From: Methylosinus sp. C49
GTDB taxonomy: Bacteria > Pseudomonadota > Alphaproteobacteria > Rhizobiales > Beijerinckiaceae
Length of the DNA: 64,000 nt
Assembly (NCBI RefSeq): GCF_009936375.1
Contig: NZ_AP022332.1
Span: 1,545,501-1,609,500, forward strand
Direction of reading: 5' to 3'
Positions 46,417 through 55,398 of this stretch are shown here, piece after piece. Below the pieces are notes generated by a model that had not been told where the DNA came from, ran no database searches, and worked only from the letters and a program-made list of their open reading frames with translations. Each line of letters starts with the position of its first letter. The first letter of the stretch is position 1. Both the position numbers and the translations under genes were made by a program.

Positions 46417-47451
46417 ATGAGCGAAGCCGAAGAAAAAAAGGGACTCTTCGCGCGGCTGTTCGGCCGTGGAGGAACGCCCGCCGAAGAAGCCGGCGCAGAT
46501 CGTCCGAAAAAGCGTTCCTGGTGGGAACGGCTGACCGGGGGGCTGTCGCGCTCCTCGCAGGCCATCGTCCAGGGCATTTCCGATCTCTTCAGCAAGCGCA
46601 AGCTCGACGCGCTCACCCTCGAGGAGCTCGAGGATGTGCTGATCCGCGCGGATTTGGGCGTCGCCGCAGCGCAGCGCATCTCCGGCAAGGTCGGCGCCGC
46701 GCGCTATGAGAAGACAATCGGCCCGGACGAGGTGCGCGCCATTCTGGCGGAGGAGGTCGAGCGCGTGCTCGAGCCCGTCGCGCGCCCCTTCGAGCTGGAC
46801 CAGACGAAGAAGCCGTTCATCGTGCTCGTCGTCGGCGTCAATGGCTCGGGCAAGACCACGACCATCGCCAAGCTCGCCGCCAAATGGACCGGCGAGGGCA
46901 AGAAGGTGATGCTCGCCGCCGGCGACACTTTCCGCGCCGCCGCCGTGGAGCAGCTCCGCATTTGGGGCGAAAGGCTCAACTCGCCCGTATGTTACGCGCC
47001 GGAGGGCGCCGACGCCGCCGGCCTCGCCTTCGACGCCATCAAATCGGCGCGCGAGCGCGATTCCGACATTCTGCTGATGGACACGGCCGGCCGCCTCCAG
47101 AACCGCGCCGAGCTGATGGCCGAGCTCGCCAAGATCGTCCGCGTGATGAAAAAGGCCGAGCCCGACGCGCCGCACGCCGTGCTGCTCGTGCTGGACGCGA
47201 CCGTCGGCCAGAACGCCATCGCCCAGGTCGACGCCTTCGAGCGGACGGCCGGCGTCACCGGCCTCGTGATGACCAAGCTCGACGGCACGGCGCGCGGCGG
47301 CATTCTCGTGGCGATCGCCGAGAAATACGGCCTGCCCATTCACTTCATTGGCGTCGGCGAAGGCTCGGAGGATCTCGAGCCTTTCACCGCGCGCGATTTC
47401 GCCCGCGCCATCGCCGGGCTCGACGCCGAGGCGGGCGAGCAGCAATCATGA
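46417..47451 (+). CDS. ftsY: Signal recognition particle receptor FtsY
   Basis: A 344-residue SRP receptor. The N-terminal acidic/basic leader is KKGLFARLFGRGG. An N domain follows, then the GTPase with P-loop GVNGSGKTT (about 148), DTFRAAA, the switch MDTAGR and TKLDGTARGG. It is short of the long acidic A-domain seen in E. coli, as is normal here. Its stop overlaps the next ATG (ATGA), giving ftsY-yciB coupling typical of Alphaproteobacteria. Confidence 0.96.
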   Translation: MSEAEEKKGLFARLFGRGGTPAEEAGADRPKKRSWWERLTGGLSRSSQAIVQGISDLFSKRKLDALTLEELEDVLIRADLGVAAAQRISGKVGAARYEKTIGPDEVRAILAEEVERVLEPVARPFELDQTKKPFIVLVVGVNGSGKTTTIAKLAAKWTGEGKKVMLAAGDTFRAAAVEQLRIWGERLNSPVCYAPEGADAAGLAFDAIKSARERDSDILLMDTAGRLQNRAELMAELAKIVRVMKKAEPDAPHAVLLVLDATVGQNAIAQVDAFERTAGVTGLVMTKLDGTARGGILVAIAEKYGLPIHFIGVGEGSEDLEPFTARDFARAIAGLDAEAGEQQS

Positions 47452-48062
47452 CCCAAGAAACGACCGCGACCGCTGCGCCCGCCAAGAGGCGCCTTCACCC
47501 GGGACTGAAATTCGCGCTGGAGATGGGGCCGTTGGTCCTGTTCTTCATCGTCAATCAAAAGTTCGGCATCTTCCAGGCGACGGCGGCGCTGATGGTCGCC
47601 GTGGTGGCGACGCTCGCCGTCTCCTATTCCATCACACGCCATTTGCCGACCATGCCGATGGTCACGGCGGTCTTCGTGCTCGTCTTTGGCTCGCTGACCT
47701 TCTTCTTGCAGGATGAGAATTTCATCAAGCTGAAGGTGACGATCCTCTATCTTCTGTTCGGCTCGGCGCTGCTCGGCGCGCTTTGGTTCGGCAAGCTGCT
47801 GCTGCCGGCGGTGTTCGAATCCGCCTTTCGGCTGGACGACGCCGGCTGGCGCAAGCTCACCTGGCGCTGGGCGCTCTTCTTCTTCTTCCTCGCCGCGCTC
47901 AACGAATTCGTGCGGCGCGGCTTTCCGACCGACGTCTGGGTGAATTTCAAGGTTTTCGGCATATTGCCGCTGACGCTGCTCTACGCTCTGTCGCAAATCC
48001 CGCTGATGATGCGCCACGAGCTGAAGGAAGAGGCGGGCGAGGAGCCGGACAGTCATTTCTGA
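47448..48062 (+). CDS. yciB: Septation protein A family membrane protein (YciB/IspZ)
   Basis: A 204-residue protein with five to six membrane helices and conserved blocks LKFALEMGPLVLFF, LTFFLQDENFIKLKVTILYLLF and RWALFFFFLAALNEF. The family acts in cell-envelope elongation and septation. It is coupled to ftsY by ATGA. An acidic C-terminal tail ends the chain. Confidence 0.92.
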   Translation: MTQETTATAAPAKRRLHPGLKFALEMGPLVLFFIVNQKFGIFQATAALMVAVVATLAVSYSITRHLPTMPMVTAVFVLVFGSLTFFLQDENFIKLKVTILYLLFGSALLGALWFGKLLLPAVFESAFRLDDAGWRKLTWRWALFFFFLAALNEFVRRGFPTDVWVNFKVFGILPLTLLYALSQIPLMMRHELKEEAGEEPDSHF

Positions 48063-48203
48063 CGCGATCTCGGCCTCCTGATTCTTCACTCTTTCTCGTC
48101 CGGCGCGCCTTGTGCGGTCTCGCACAGGCGCCCGCGGACGGCGGCGCTAATTGTCATGGCGTTCGCCGCCGATGCGGCCGTTCCGACGAGAAGGAAGCCC
48201 GCT

Positions 48204-48359
48204 ATGACCGAGTTCGCCCAGCTCTTCGCCGCTCTCGTGGCCGCGATCGTCATCGGCGCCGTTTTCTCGCTGCTCGATGCGGACGCGGCCGTCGCCTCGG
48301 CGCCGGCGGGCGCGGGGGCTGTCCATTCGGTGCTCTGCGGCGGCGGCTGGTGCGGCTGA
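48204..48359 (+). CDS. Micropeptide with C-terminal CGGGWCG motif
   Basis: A 51-residue ORF with AAGGA upstream of ATG: MTEFAQLFAALVAAIVIGAVFSLLDAD, a hydrophobic segment that could be a signal peptide or anchor, then AAVASAPAGAGAVHSVLCGGGWCG. Two Cys bracket a GGGW stretch at the end. It lies directly upstream of a DsbA-like thiol enzyme on the same strand, so an exported disulfide or metal-binding peptide is possible. Coding status is moderate; an upstream start at 48156 is also open. Confidence 0.5.
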   Translation: MTEFAQLFAALVAAIVIGAVFSLLDADAAVASAPAGAGAVHSVLCGGGWCG

Positions 48360-48437
48360 AGGCCGCCGCGCGCGCACCCTAAAATCGCTTCTTTCTGTGC
48401 TAGCCGGGATGCGATCTCGATTCAGGAGCGCATTCTC

Positions 48438-49145
48438 ATGGCAGATTATAAATTGCTTTCGTCGCTCAGCCGCCGCGTCCTGCTCGGCTCGCTCGCTGCA
48501 ATGGCGGGGGGCGCGGCCTTCCGCCCCGCTCGGGCGCAGGAGAACAATCTCTTTCCGATCATGGCCGACGACGGCGCGCCGATCGCCAATTATCGTCTGC
48601 CCTCGGAACTCTCGCCCGCCGATCTTCCCGGCCTGCTCTGGCATGGACCGGCGACGGCGGATGTCGTGATGTTCGAGTTCTTCGACTATAATTGTCCCTA
48701 TTGCCGCAAGGCCGCGGGCGATCTCGACGCGCTCGTCGCCAAGGACAAGAATCTGCGGCTCGGGCTCGCCGACAACGCCGTGCTCGGCCTCGGCTCCTTT
48801 CTGGCGGCGCGGGTGAAGCAGGCGGTTCTGCGCCTCTATGGGCCGGAGCGCGCCTATCAGTTCCACAAGCAGCTGTTCGCGCATCGCGGCGCCATCGACG
48901 GGATCTCCGCTCTCGCGGTCGCCAAAGCCATGGGCCTCGATACGTCCAAGATCGAGGAATCGGCGAATTCGGACATGATCGGCGGCGTGGTGAAGCGCCA
49001 TGTCCAGCTCGGCGCCGATCTCGGCTTCGCGGCCTCGCCGTCCTTCGCCTTGAGCTCGGTCGGCGTGCTCGGCTATCCCGGTCCGAAATCGATGGCGCGC
49101 ATGATCGCCGCCAGCCGCAAATGCGACGCGCCGGTCTGCGGCTGA
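48438..49145 (+). CDS. Tat-exported DsbA-family thiol-disulfide oxidoreductase
   Basis: A 235-residue periplasmic protein. The N-terminus SRRVLLGSLAAMAGGAAF...ARA is a twin-arginine signal. The thioredoxin fold carries FFDYNCPYCRKAAGDL with Cys86 and Cys89, and the cis-Pro loop is seen in AASPSFAL. It is the DsbA/Com1-like group used for oxidizing periplasmic proteins. It is followed by an exported DsrE-like protein. Confidence 0.9.
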   Translation: MADYKLLSSLSRRVLLGSLAAMAGGAAFRPARAQENNLFPIMADDGAPIANYRLPSELSPADLPGLLWHGPATADVVMFEFFDYNCPYCRKAAGDLDALVAKDKNLRLGLADNAVLGLGSFLAARVKQAVLRLYGPERAYQFHKQLFAHRGAIDGISALAVAKAMGLDTSKIEESANSDMIGGVVKRHVQLGADLGFAASPSFALSSVGVLGYPGPKSMARMIAASRKCDAPVCG

Positions 49146-49186
49146 TTTTCAAGGCCGAGCGGATCGGCGTTCGAGCGAGGACGAGG

Positions 49187-49642
49187 ATGATGAAATATGC
49201 GTTGACGATCGCGCTGACAGTCTTGGCGGCGAGCCTCGGCGGGCGCTCCATGGCGGAGCCCGCGGATTATTACAAGGATCAGAAGGTCGTCTATCACAAT
49301 GACGGCGGCGCCCCGGACAATGTCGCCTATTTCAAGCGCATGCTCAATTCGATCAAGAATCACATAGAGGCGGTCGGCAAGGATCATGTCGAAATCCGCG
49401 TCGTCGATCATGCGAGCGGCGTCGAAATGTTTCAGATCGCCAAGGCCGACAAGGAAATCGCGGCGCGGCTCGACGCGCTGAAGGCGCAAGGCGTGCGCTT
49501 TCTCGTCTGCGCCAATACGCTTCGTGAGCGCAACATCGATCCATCCACGCTCTATGGCGTGACCGAGCGCGATATTGTCCCGAGCGGCGTCGCGGAGCTC
49601 GCGCGGCTGCAGGGCATGGGTTTCGTCTATATTCATTTGTGA
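49187..49642 (+). CDS. Secreted DsrE-like protein
   Basis: A 151-residue protein with a Sec signal (ALTIALTVLAASLGGRSMA) and a DsrE/YchN fold: KVVYHNDGG, YFKRMLNSIKNHIEAVGKDHVEIRVVDHASGVEMF, then VRFLVCANTLRERNI with the fold's single Cys. DsrE proteins handle sulfur or small-molecule transfer, and periplasmic versions are often found beside thiol or Cu-related genes. It follows the DsbA-like gene by 41 bp, with AGGA before the start. Confidence 0.88.
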   Translation: MMKYALTIALTVLAASLGGRSMAEPADYYKDQKVVYHNDGGAPDNVAYFKRMLNSIKNHIEAVGKDHVEIRVVDHASGVEMFQIAKADKEIAARLDALKAQGVRFLVCANTLRERNIDPSTLYGVTERDIVPSGVAELARLQGMGFVYIHL

Positions 49643-49749
49643 GCGGATGCGGGAGGTCGCGAGCGCCGTCGGACTCGACTTTCGCGGCGATCTCCCGCAA
49701 CCTCGAGGAGCATTCGGCGCTGGGCCGGATCGATTTCGAGACGCGCCGC

Positions 49750-50109
49750 ATGACCATTCGAACCATTTCCATTTCGCTCGCGACAGAAGATATTTCCCGT
49801 TCCGTCAAATTCTATGTCGAGGAGCTCGGCTTCGTTTGCCTGCTCAAATTGGAGGAATTCGCGCGTGTGCGCTCGGGCGCGGCGGACATAATGCTCGTCT
49901 CCCCCAATGCGCATCGCGAATGGCGGGGGCCGCAGCTCACGGGGGCCATCTATCTCGGCGTCGACAATGTCGATGAATTATGGGAGCGCCTGAAGGATCG
50001 CGCGCGCATCGTCTACCCGATCGCGACAATGGATTATGGCGTGCGCGAGTTCGGTCTGCTGGACGACAGCGGCTATCAGCTCTCACTGGCGCAGCCGGTC
50101 GCCGGCTGA
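49750..50109 (+). CDS. VOC-superfamily protein (bleomycin-resistance-like)
   Basis: A 119-residue VOC domain protein: RTISISLATEDISRSVKFYVEELGFVCLLKLEEFARV, then TGAIYLGVDNVDELWERLKDRARIVYPI and VREFGLLDDSGYQLSLAQP. It has the bleomycin/fosfomycin-type two-beta-alpha-beta-beta-beta build. No metal-ligand triad can be assigned by eye. It is separate from the DsrE gene by 107 bp and convergent with the ABM gene. Confidence 0.78.
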   Translation: MTIRTISISLATEDISRSVKFYVEELGFVCLLKLEEFARVRSGAADIMLVSPNAHREWRGPQLTGAIYLGVDNVDELWERLKDRARIVYPIATMDYGVREFGLLDDSGYQLSLAQPVAG

Positions 50110-50125
50110 GCGAGAGAGGCGCGGA

Positions 50126-50437
50126 TCAGACCTGTTCCTCGGCGTCGATCTCATAGGCTGCGAGCCGGCGATCGTGAACGCCGAGCGCCTCCCACGAGTC
50201 GCGCCACCGGCGCAAATGGTGGGACTCGAAATGCGCGCTCAGCGTCGCGCGGCTCTCCCATATTTCCGTCACGCGGATGAGACCCGGCTCCAGCACGTCT
50301 TCCGCGTAGGAATAGGCGAGGCAGCCCGGTTCCGCGCGGCTCGCATGGATCATCGCCGTCATCGCCGGCCGCGCCCGCTCGAGCGCGCCCGGCGGGATGC
50401 GAATGGTTCCGACGATCAGAATTCGGTTCCGCGGCAT
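50126..50437 (-). CDS. ABM-domain monooxygenase-like protein (YgiN type)
   Basis: A 103-residue ferredoxin-like dimer-type domain: ILIVGTIRIPPGALERARPAMTAMIHASRAEPGCLAYSYAEDV, then VTEIWESRATLSAHFESHHLRRW. This fits the antibiotic-biosynthesis/quinol monooxygenase group. It is short and full length. Convergent with the VOC gene; the physiological substrate is unknown. Confidence 0.88.
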   Translation of the reverse strand: MPRNRILIVGTIRIPPGALERARPAMTAMIHASRAEPGCLAYSYAEDVLEPGLIRVTEIWESRATLSAHFESHHLRRWRDSWEALGVHDRRLAAYEIDAEEQV

Positions 50438-50573
50438 AGGAAGCCTCCATTGGTCCGCGCGAAGCGCTGTCGCATCATTGAAACAAATGTCATGCAGTGC
50501 TTATACTTCATGCCGCCGGCGCCGCCGGCCATTGTTTGAAACGGCTTTTTCGCCTTCTTCCGGGCGCTCACCC

Positions 50574-51680
50574 ATGAAGCTCGCATCCTACAATCTCGAA
50601 AATCTCTTCCTGCGCGCTCACGCGCTCAATGGCGAAACCTGGTCCGACGGCAAGAAGGCGTTGGAGACGCAGGCCGAGCTTTCCGCCATTCTCGGCAAGC
50701 CGGTCTACACCGCCTCCGACAAGAAGAAGATCATCAAGCTGCTCGGCGCGCTGAAGCTCGAGAAATCCGACGACGGCGGCCCTTTCGCGATCCTGCGCCA
50801 AAATCGCGGCCATCTCGTCAAGCGCGCCAAGGCCGGAATCGAGGTCGTCGCCGGCGGCCGCAACGATTGGATCGGCTGGGTCGAGCTGAAACGCGAGGAA
50901 GTGAATGAGGAGGCGACTCGCAACACGGCGCGCGTCATCATCGATATCGACGCCGATGTGCTCGGCGTCATCGAGGCGGAGAGCCGGCCGGCGCTGGTGC
51001 GCTTCAACGACAATGTCGTCAAGGGGGAGGGCGGAAAGCCCTATGCCCACGCCATGCTCATCGACGGCAATGATGATCGCGGCATCGATGTCGGGCTCTA
51101 TGCGCGCGCGGGCTATGAGATCGTCGCCATTCACAGCCATGTCGACGACGCCGACAATACCGGCCGCATCTTCAGCCGCGATTGCGCGCATTATGAGATC
51201 CGCACGCCCAAGGGCAATTTGCTGCATCTCCTGATCAATCATTTCAAGAGCAAGGGCTTCGGCTCGCAGACGACCTCCAACGCCAAGCGCGAGCGGCAGG
51301 CTGCCCGCGTGAAGGAGATATACGACGCGCTGCGCAAGAGCGCGGATCATGTCGCCGTCATCGGCGATTTCAACGACACGCCGGACAGCGCGCCGTTGGC
51401 GCCGCTGCTGCTCCAGACCGATTTGAAGGACATCAGCGAGCACGCGCGCTTCGACGATGGCGGACGGCACGGCACTTTCGCCGCCGGCGCGGCGTCCAAC
51501 AAGATCGATTATATTCTTCTCTCGCCGGCGCTATTCGCCGGGGCGAAAGGCGGCGGCATTTTTCGCAAGGGCGTATGGGGCGGCAAGAACGGGACGCTCT
51601 TCCCGCATTACCCGGAGATCACCAAAGCCTCGGAGGCGGCCTCCGACCATGCGGCCATCTTCGCCGAGATCGATATCTAG
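50574..51680 (+). CDS. Endonuclease/exonuclease/phosphatase-fold protein
   Basis: A 368-residue EEP-fold protein. N-terminal strand LASYNLENLFLRA gives the Asn; IDIDADVLGVIEAESRP gives the catalytic Glu; LINHFKSKGFGSQT gives the His/Lys block; IGDFNDTPDSAPL and KIDYILLSPALF complete the site; ASDHAAIFAEIDI is the last His. This is the family of DNase I-like phosphodiesterases. The substrate is unknown. There is no signal peptide. A long loop (residues 20-100) differs from typical members. Confidence 0.88.
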   Translation: MKLASYNLENLFLRAHALNGETWSDGKKALETQAELSAILGKPVYTASDKKKIIKLLGALKLEKSDDGGPFAILRQNRGHLVKRAKAGIEVVAGGRNDWIGWVELKREEVNEEATRNTARVIIDIDADVLGVIEAESRPALVRFNDNVVKGEGGKPYAHAMLIDGNDDRGIDVGLYARAGYEIVAIHSHVDDADNTGRIFSRDCAHYEIRTPKGNLLHLLINHFKSKGFGSQTTSNAKRERQAARVKEIYDALRKSADHVAVIGDFNDTPDSAPLAPLLLQTDLKDISEHARFDDGGRHGTFAAGAASNKIDYILLSPALFAGAKGGGIFRKGVWGGKNGTLFPHYPEITKASEAASDHAAIFAEIDI

Positions 51681-51699
51681 TGTGGTCTGCTTTCGAGGA

Positions 51700-51717
51700 G
51701 CGAGCCTTCAGGCTCGC
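51700..51717. terminator. Small hairpin between convergent genes
   Basis: Stem GCGAGCC / GGCTCGC with loop TTCA, 20 bases after the stop of the EEP-fold gene and before the convergent gene at 51.7 kb. No T-tract. Confidence 0.45.
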
Positions 51718-51736
51718 CCCTTCGCAGCCCGACAGC

Positions 51737-52183
51737 CTATCTGTTCCACTCGCGCTGATGCAGCTCCAATTCGAGATGGCGCAGGAATTTCGCATCCGGC
51801 AGCGCGCGCAGCGCCGCTTCGATGCGATCTATGTCGGCGCCTTCGACATCGGCCGCGAACAGCACCATCAGGCCGCCGTCGCCGCTTTCGACGATCGCAT
51901 CCTCGAGCCGTGAGACATCGCCGCCGCGCTCCCCTTTGACAACGGCGAAATCGAAGACGATCCGCAAATCGTTCGAGCGCAATATGATCGCCTCCAGGCT
52001 TTCCAGCTCGGCTTCCGGCGCCTCATGGGCGAGCCGATAGGCGAATTCCGGGTCGCCGGCCGCGAGGACCGCGAGCTGGAGCTCATGGCTCCAGCCCTGC
52101 TCGCGCAGGCGGGAGAGCGCTTCGACGAGAGACAGGGGATCGGCGGGCAGGGAATAGGCGCGCTGCGCCATCGCTTGCGGCAT
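51737..52183 (-). CDS. Hypothetical cytoplasmic protein
   Basis: A 148-residue soluble protein with acid-rich helices: SLVEALSRLREQGWSHELQLAVLAAGDPEFAYRLAHEAPEAELESLEAIILRSND, then LRIVFDFAVVKGERGGD. No known domain was recognised. Codon and third-position GC use are like its neighbours, supporting coding. An alternative start four codons in (MAQRAYSL) exists. It is followed on the other side by an L,D-transpeptidase gene in the opposite direction. Confidence 0.6.
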   Translation of the reverse strand: MPQAMAQRAYSLPADPLSLVEALSRLREQGWSHELQLAVLAAGDPEFAYRLAHEAPEAELESLEAIILRSNDLRIVFDFAVVKGERGGDVSRLEDAIVESGDGGLMVLFAADVEGADIDRIEAALRALPDAKFLRHLELELHQREWNR

Positions 52184-52477
52184 AGGCGGGACACTCTCTT
52201 CTTCTTATTCAGCGTCGTGAGCGCTGTCTCGAGTTTGCTACAGAATGTGGCGTCGAAGGTCGTCCGGCAAGTCCCCGGCAAAAGCCGCGCCAACGGGCGC
52301 GGGGCGGATCGGGCGGACGCCTTCGGCCGGCCGGCGCGGGCGCGGCGTTTTCTATTCGTCAACCATAAAAAATGCTTCAGATTTACGATTAAAATTCAGG
52401 GTTTATTCTTCGTCCGGTCCAGCTAGAGCAAGATGAGCGCGCCGACCTCTCGGGCGGCGCGACGGGCGGTGCGTTTC

Positions 52478-53290
52478 ATGTCCAAAAGAGTCTCCTGTCT
52501 CCTCGCCATTCTTCTTTCGTCTTCGGTCGCCGCCGCCGCCGCCGCGGCTCCGCGCGTCATCACCGGAATCGGCGAGCGCGAGGCCGGCCGGCTCTTTCCG
52601 GCCGAGGAGCCGGCGCCCGAGCCGGCCTATGTCGCTCCGACGCCGGCCCCCGCCTATGTCGCGCCGCGACCGGCGCCGCAGCCGCGCGTGGTGACGGCGC
52701 GCGCCGAGCCGCCTGTCGCCCCTGGAGCCTATGGCGGCGGCTTTATCGAACTGCTCGTCACCGGCCAGACGCCGGAGCCGCAGCCGCAAGCGCGCCGGCG
52801 CGTCGCGGCCCTCGGCGCGGGCGAGGCCAATGTCCAGCGCCAGATCGATCCGGCCTTCTTCCGCACCGAGGTCGATTACGCCGGCGCCGAGCATCCCGGC
52901 ACGATCGTCATCGATTCAGAGAACAAGTTTCTCTATCTCGTGCAGGGGGGCGGGCGGGCGCTGCGCTATGGCATAGGCGTCGGCCGCCCGGGCTTCACCT
53001 GGGCCGGCGTCAAGTCGATCTCCCGCAAGGCCGAATGGCCGGATTGGACGCCGCCCGGCGAGATGCTCGCCCGCCGGCCCGATCTGCCGCGCCACATGGA
53101 CGGCGGCCCGGCCAATCCGCTCGGCGCGCGCGCCATGTATCTCGGCTCCTCGCTCTACCGCATCCACGGCACCAACGAGCCCTACACGATCGGCCAGAAC
53201 GTCTCCTCCGGCTGCATCCGCATGATGAACGACGATGTGGTCGATCTCTATGATCGCGTCCATGTCGGAACCAAGGTTGTGGTTCGTTGA
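52478..53290 (+). CDS. L,D-transpeptidase (YkuD family)
   Basis: A 270-residue exported enzyme. After a signal peptide (residues 1-22), a Pro-rich linker (VAPTPAPAYVAPRPAP) leads to the YkuD domain (about 120-270). The active site is His230 in YRIHGTNEP and Cys246 in SSGCIRM. It forms 3-3 peptidoglycan cross-links or attaches proteins to murein. An in-frame start 15 codons upstream (52433) would add MSAPTSRAARRAVRF; both starts keep the signal. The upstream 294 bp hold no gene. Confidence 0.92.
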   Translation: MSKRVSCLLAILLSSSVAAAAAAAPRVITGIGEREAGRLFPAEEPAPEPAYVAPTPAPAYVAPRPAPQPRVVTARAEPPVAPGAYGGGFIELLVTGQTPEPQPQARRRVAALGAGEANVQRQIDPAFFRTEVDYAGAEHPGTIVIDSENKFLYLVQGGGRALRYGIGVGRPGFTWAGVKSISRKAEWPDWTPPGEMLARRPDLPRHMDGGPANPLGARAMYLGSSLYRIHGTNEPYTIGQNVSSGCIRMMNDDVVDLYDRVHVGTKVVVR

Positions 53291-53417
53291 CTCTGGCGAG
53301 CGATCGCCGGTGGCGAAACAGCCGCCGCGCGCCTATCTCACGAGGCGCGCAGCCGGTTGCAAAACAGCCGGCTTCGGGCGATAGCTGCCATGCGTTTTCT
53401 TCGAAAGGGGCCGATTC

Positions 53418-53561
53418 TTGCCCAGCCTCATCCGCTTTTTGGTCATTGTCGGCGTGCTCGCGGCTCTCGCCTATGCGGGGATGCTGGCGATCGTGGCCTA
53501 TGTCTCGCCCCAGCCGCGCGAGATGACGCAGACGATCTCGCCGCAGCGCCTCAACAAGTGA
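53418..53561 (+). CDS. Small single-span membrane protein upstream of xerD
   Basis: A 47-residue ORF from TTG: PSLIRFLVIVGVLAALAYAG and so on, one membrane helix and a short polar tail EMTQTISPQRLNK. Its stop is ten bases ahead of xerD. Equivalent tiny genes occur in front of xerD in related Hyphomicrobiales (from memory). Role unknown. It is too short for most ORF calls. Confidence 0.6.
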   Translation: MPSLIRFLVIVGVLAALAYAGMLAIVAYVSPQPREMTQTISPQRLNK

Positions 53562-53571
53562 GACCTTCAGA

Positions 53572-54510
53572 ATGGGCGACGGCAAGCGCCATCCGCTGAT
53601 CGCCGCCTTTCTCGACATGCTGGCCGCCGAGCGCGGCGCCGCGCGGAACACGCTCGACGCCTATCGCCGCGACCTCGAGGATTATTTCGAATTTTTGAAG
53701 AAATCCGGCGGCGACCCGCTTCGCGCCGACACGGACGGCCTGCGCGCCTATCTCGCGGCGCTGGAGGCGCGCGGCATGACCGGCGCCACAGCCGCGCGGC
53801 GGCTGTCGGCGCTGAAGCAGTTTCATAAATTTCTCTATGTCGACCGCTATCGCGCCGATGATCCGGCCGCGCCGCTGGAAGGGCCGCGCCGCCATCGCAG
53901 CGCGCCGGATATTCTCTCGGTGGACGAGGTGACGCGCCTTCTCGACACGGCGCGGGAGGGGATAGACGACGAAGCCCGACCCATTGGCGAGCGCATGCGC
54001 GCCGCGCGCCTCCACGCCGCGCTCGAGACTCTCTACGCCAGCGGCCTGCGCGTGTCGGAGCTCGTTGCTTTGCCGGCGAGCGCGGCGCGCGCGCGAGAGC
54101 CTTTCGTCACCGTGCGCGGCAAGGGCTCGAAAGAGCGTCTCGTGCCGCTCTCCGAGCAGGCGCGCGCGGCGCTGAACCTCTATCGCGCGCTGCTCGCCAA
54201 ACATTCGCCGGGCCTCGCGGCCTCGCCCTTCCTGTTTCCGTCCGACGCGGCGGAAGGGCATCTCACGCGCCAAGCCTTTGCGCGCGATCTCAAAAGTGCG
54301 GCCGCGGCGGCAGGGCTTCCGTCGCGCGACATCAGCCCGCACGGGCTGCGCCACGCCTTCGCCAGCCACCTTCTGCAAAATGGCGCGGATTTGCGCGTCG
54401 TGCAGGAATTGCTCGGCCACGCCGATATTTCGACGACGCAAATCTACACGCATGTGCTGGACGAGCGCATCCGCGCCATGGTGCGCGACCTGCATCCGCT
54501 GTCGGATTAG
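53572..54510 (+). CDS. xerD: Site-specific tyrosine recombinase XerD
   Basis: A 312-residue recombinase. The N-terminal SAM-like domain is ERGAARNTLDAYRRDLEDYFEF. The catalytic set is Arg in ASGLRVSEL, Lys in RGKGSKERLVPL, HGLR in SPHGLRHAFASHLL, His in LGHADIS and Tyr in IYTHV. It resolves chromosome dimers at dif with XerC and FtsK. ftsK is also in this window. The protein is full length, not a phage-type integrase. Confidence 0.95.
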   Translation: MGDGKRHPLIAAFLDMLAAERGAARNTLDAYRRDLEDYFEFLKKSGGDPLRADTDGLRAYLAALEARGMTGATAARRLSALKQFHKFLYVDRYRADDPAAPLEGPRRHRSAPDILSVDEVTRLLDTAREGIDDEARPIGERMRAARLHAALETLYASGLRVSELVALPASAARAREPFVTVRGKGSKERLVPLSEQARAALNLYRALLAKHSPGLAASPFLFPSDAAEGHLTRQAFARDLKSAAAAAGLPSRDISPHGLRHAFASHLLQNGADLRVVQELLGHADISTTQIYTHVLDERIRAMVRDLHPLSD

Positions 54511-54519
54511 CGTGCTCGT

Positions 54520-55398
54520 CTAGCCTCGCCGCTCCACGAAATCCCCTATCGCCCGGATCGTCCCCTCATCCAGCAGCAGTGGCGCATGGCCTTGGCCCGG
54601 CACGGTGAGCCGCTCCAGCAGCGGATGGCCTTCGCCCATAGCGGCGAAAGTCTCCACCGAGAGAAGATCGGAATTGCCGCCGCGGATCACGAGCGTCGGA
54701 ATGGCGGCCATGGCTTTCCATTCGTCGTGGAACAGGATCGGCCCGCTGTCGGGGCCGACCTCGTCGAGCGTATGCGAGAGCGCGGGATCATAGCGCAGCT
54801 GCAGACGTCCGTCGGTCTCGACGAAGGTGCTGCGCGCCCATTCCTCCCATTCCGCTTGGCCGAGGCTGGTGAATTGCGGTCCGGCGATGAGCTTCAGCGC
54901 GGCGAGCGCGACCGCCATCGTCGCGGAGCCCGGCTGGCGGCCGACATAGCCTTTGATGCGCCGCAGCCCGCCGACGTCGACCACCGGCCCGATGTCGTTG
55001 ACGACGGCGGCCTGCAAAATCTCGGGTCTTCGCGCCGAAAAGCGCATCACATGAATGCCGCCGCGCGAGGTGCCGACGAAAACCGCTTTCTTCACGCCGG
55101 CCGCCGCGAGCGTGGCCAGAATGTCGGCCTCCTCGACATCGAGGCTGTAATGCGTCCAGTCCTCGTCCCAGTCCGAGAGGCCGCGGCCGCGATAGTCGAG
55201 CGCCAGCACGCGGCGTCCGCGCTTCGCCAGCGCTCGCGCCAGAGCGTCGAAATCGAGCGCCGTGCGCGTGAGCCCGGCCAAGCAGACGACCGGAATTGCC
55301 AAGCCGCCGCCCGCCGGAGCGTAATCGACATAGTGGAGCCGCAGCCCGTCTTCCGCCGTGAGAAATCGGCTTTCGCGCCGCACGCTCTGCTCCGCCAT
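54520..55398 (-). CDS. Alpha/beta hydrolase
   Basis: A 292-residue alpha/beta-hydrolase. Oxyanion region VVCLAGLTRTALDF, nucleophile Ser111 in GTSRGG, a cap (about residues 135-190), and the acid/His end VPGQGHAPLLLDEG, His near 278. The nucleophile elbow G-T-S-R-G-G is an ordinary variant. There is no lipase-type signal peptide. Convergent with xerD. The substrate is unknown. Confidence 0.85.
   Translation of the reverse strand: MAEQSVRRESRFLTAEDGLRLHYVDYAPAGGGLAIPVVCLAGLTRTALDFDALARALAKRGRRVLALDYRGRGLSDWDEDWTHYSLDVEEADILATLAAAGVKKAVFVGTSRGGIHVMRFSARRPEILQAAVVNDIGPVVDVGGLRRIKGYVGRQPGSATMAVALAALKLIAGPQFTSLGQAEWEEWARSTFVETDGRLQLRYDPALSHTLDEVGPDSGPILFHDEWKAMAAIPTLVIRGGNSDLLSVETFAAMGEGHPLLERLTVPGQGHAPLLLDEGTIRAIGDFVERRG

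Noticed and set aside
48204-48359. Methanobactin precursor
   Set aside because: The leader and Cys spacing do not fit MbnA and no MbnB or MbnC genes are near.
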